Of a stretch of 64,000 nucleotides of DNA, positions 61,945 through 64,000 are shown piece after piece. The stretch is from Crossaster papposus (Eukaryota > Echinodermata > Asteroidea > Velatida > Solasteridae), in the NCBI GenBank assembly GCA_037893245.1, contig JBAIAA010000606.1, positions 1,178,001 to 1,242,000 on the forward strand. Reading direction: 5' to 3'. The translations under genes were made by a program, and so were the position numbers. The notes under the pieces are model-generated. The model was not told the DNA's origin. It saw nothing but the letters and a program-made list of their open reading frames with translations, and ran no database searches. How positions within the stretch are numbered: the stretch's first letter is position 1; each line of letters opens with the position of its first letter.

Positions 61945-64000
61945 CCCGGGGCATGCTTTGTTAGTATTTTATTTCGATTTTCTGAACATTTTAACGTTAA
62001 CACACGCGTTTCAAATTCGCCATAGGTTTGTGCACACAATCCCCGCCCACAAATAAGGGCATGAAGGAAAGCATGCCCCGGGAAGGGGCTGGGTGTTAGG
62101 AGATAGATGGGGCCTCCAGGAATGGCAAAATTAGCAATTTGACCCGGGGCATGCTTTGTTAGTATTTTATTTCGATTTTCTGAACATTTTAACGTTAACA
62201 CACGCGTTTCAAATTCGCCATAGGTTTGTGCACACAATCCCCGCCCACAAATAAGGGCATGAAGGAAAGCATGCCCCGGGAAGGGGCTGGGTGTTAGGAG
62301 ATAGAGGGGGGCCTCCAGGAATGGCAAAATTAGCAATTTGACCCGGGGCATGCTTTGTTAGTATTTTATTTCGATTTTCTGAAAATGTTAACGTTAACAC
62401 ACGCGTTTCAAATTCGCCATAGGTTTGTGCATACAATCCCCGCCCACAAATAAGGGCATGAAGGAAAGTATGCCCCGGGAAGGGGCTGGGTGTTAGGAGA
62501 TAGAGGGGGGCCTCCAGGAATGGCAAAATTAGCAATTTGACCCGGGGCATGCTTTGTTAGTATTTTATTTCGATTTTCTGAACATTTTAACGTTAACACA
62601 CGCGTTTCAAATTCGCCATAGGTTTGTGCACACAATCCCCGCCCACAAATAAGGGCATGAAGGAAAGCATGCCCCGGGAAGGGGCTGGGTGTTAGGAGAT
62701 AGATGGGGCCTCCAGGAATGGCAAAATTAGCAATTTGACCCGGGGCATGCTTTGTTAGTATTTTATTTCGATTTTCTGAACATTTTAACGTTAACACACG
62801 CGTTTCAAATTCGCCATAGGTTTGTGCACACAATCCCCGCCCACAAATAAGGGCATGAAGGAAAGCATGCCCCGGGAAGGGGTTGGGTGTTAGGAGATAG
62901 AGGGGGGCCTCCAGGAATGGCAAAATTAGCAATTTGACCCGGGGCATGCTTTGTTAGTATTTTATTTCGATTTTCTGAAAATTTTAACGTTAACACACGC
63001 GTTTCAAATTCGCCATAGGTTTGTGCACACAATCCCCGCCCACAAATAAGGGCATGAAGGAAAGCATGCCCCGGGAAGGGGCTGGGTGTTAGGAAATAGA
63101 GGGGGGCCTCCAGGAATGGCAAAATTAGCAATTTGACCCGGGGCATGCTTTGTTAGTATTTTATTTCGATTTTCTGAAAATTTTAACGTTAACACACGCG
63201 TTTCAAATTCGCCATAGGTTTGTGCACACAATCCCCGCCCACAAATAATGGCATGAAGGAAAGCATGCCCCGGGAAGGGGCTGGGTGTTAGGAGATAGAG
63301 GGGGCCTCCAGGAATGGCAAAATTAGCAATTTGACCCGGGGCATGCTTTGTTAGTATTTTATTTCGATTTTCTGAACATTTTAACGTTAACACACGCGTT
63401 TCAAATTCGCCATAGGTTTGTGCACACAATCCCCGCCCACAAATAAGGGCATGAAGGAAAGCATGCCCCGGGAAGGGGCTGGGTGTTAGGAGATAGAGGG
63501 GGGCCTCCAGGAATGGCAAAATTAGCAATTTGACCCGGGGCATGCTTTGTTAGTATTTTATTTCGATTTTCTGAAAACTTTAACGTTAACACACGCGTTT
63601 CAAATTCGCCATAGGTTTGTGCACACAATCCCCGCCCACAAATAAGGGCATGAAGGAAAGCATGCCCCGGGAAGGGGCTGGGTGTTAGGAGATAGAGGGG
63701 GGCCTCCAGGAATGGCAAAATTAGCAATTTGACCCGTGGCATGCTTTGTTAGTACTTTATTTCGATTTTCTGAAAACTTTAACGTTAACACACGCGTTTC
63801 AAATTCGCCATAGGTTTGTGCACACAATCCACGCCCACAAATAAGGGCATGAAGGAAAGCATGCCCCGGGAAGGGGCTGGGTGTTAGGAGATAGAGGGGG
63901 GCCTCCAGGAATGGCAAAATTAGCAATTTGACCCGGGGCATGCTTTGTTAGTATTTTATTTCGATTTTCTGAACATTTTAACGTTAACACACGCGTTTCA

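Larger units (their letters stand above)
52057..64000 (+). repeat. 199-bp satellite array, right block (about 60 monomers)
   Basis: The array resumes in phase after element copy 2 and runs to the window edge without further insertions. Frequent local types are GATAGATGGGG (4-G, 198 bp), ACTTTAAC followed by CCACGCCC in the next monomer, and GTACTTTATTTCG. The last monomer is cut by the window end. Confidence 0.97.

Noticed and set aside
122-63990. Hundreds of minus-strand open frames, typically 113 or 179 codons
   Set aside because: They overlap in all three frames, recur with the satellite period, start and stop at the same monomer positions, and follow monomer length (198 or 199 bp) rather than codon logic. 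They contain no recognisable domain. I annotate none as genes.
1-64000. Ribosomal intergenic-spacer repeat or telomeric repeat
   Set aside because: No rRNA sequence borders the array in this window, and no short telomere-type motif is tandemly repeated.

Overview
The window is almost entirely one tandem satellite DNA. The monomer is 199 bp, with a 198-bp form common in some stretches. By spacing there are about 315-320 copies, all in one orientation, and both window ends fall inside a monomer, so the array continues both ways. I support no protein-coding gene. All long open frames lie on the minus strand, overlap one another, and repeat with the satellite period. Megasatellite-scale arrays, a hairpin element with 8-bp target duplications and a tRNA-like sequence with Pol III boxes all point to a eukaryotic nuclear genome, probably animal. 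The sequence does not let me name the species, or say whether the array is centromeric, pericentromeric, subtelomeric or germline-restricted. Layout: 1-49782 is uninterrupted satellite. 49783-50202 is a 420-bp insertion with a 9-10-bp target duplication, loosely matching inverted ends and a tRNA-like core with box A, box B and a T-run. 50203-50727, 50991-51793 and 52057-64000 are satellite again. They are split by two identical 263-bp hairpin elements (50728-50990 and 51794-52056), each flanked by the same 8-bp duplication GTTAACAC. The two elements are not independent insertions: the element plus four flanking monomers forms a 1,066-bp unit that was itself tandemly duplicated. The satellite has three loose domains. 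About 1-21 kb mixes 198-, 199- and 202-bp monomers and is built of short higher-order units (796, 801, 993, 999, 1,786 and about 1,984-2,183 bp). About 21-39 kb is almost all 199-bp monomers and carries multi-kilobase duplications (offsets 4,576/5,374, 6,966 and 2,786 bp) plus tandem 797- and 1,193-bp units. About 39-64 kb has a 1,790-bp tandem unit, the inserted elements, and variants seen only there (a T breaking the G-run; GTACTTT for GTATTTT). Each monomer has internal structure: a perfect 15-bp inverted repeat with a 61-bp spacer, two small hairpins overlapping its left arm, a G-rich tract able to form a long-loop quadruplex, and the palindrome TTAACGTTAA at the monomer junction. No genes act together here. 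The story is amplification, local homogenisation and capture of transposable elements by satellite turnover. Higher-order units were found by matching diagnostic variants and spacings by eye; boundaries are approximate and percent identities were not computed.
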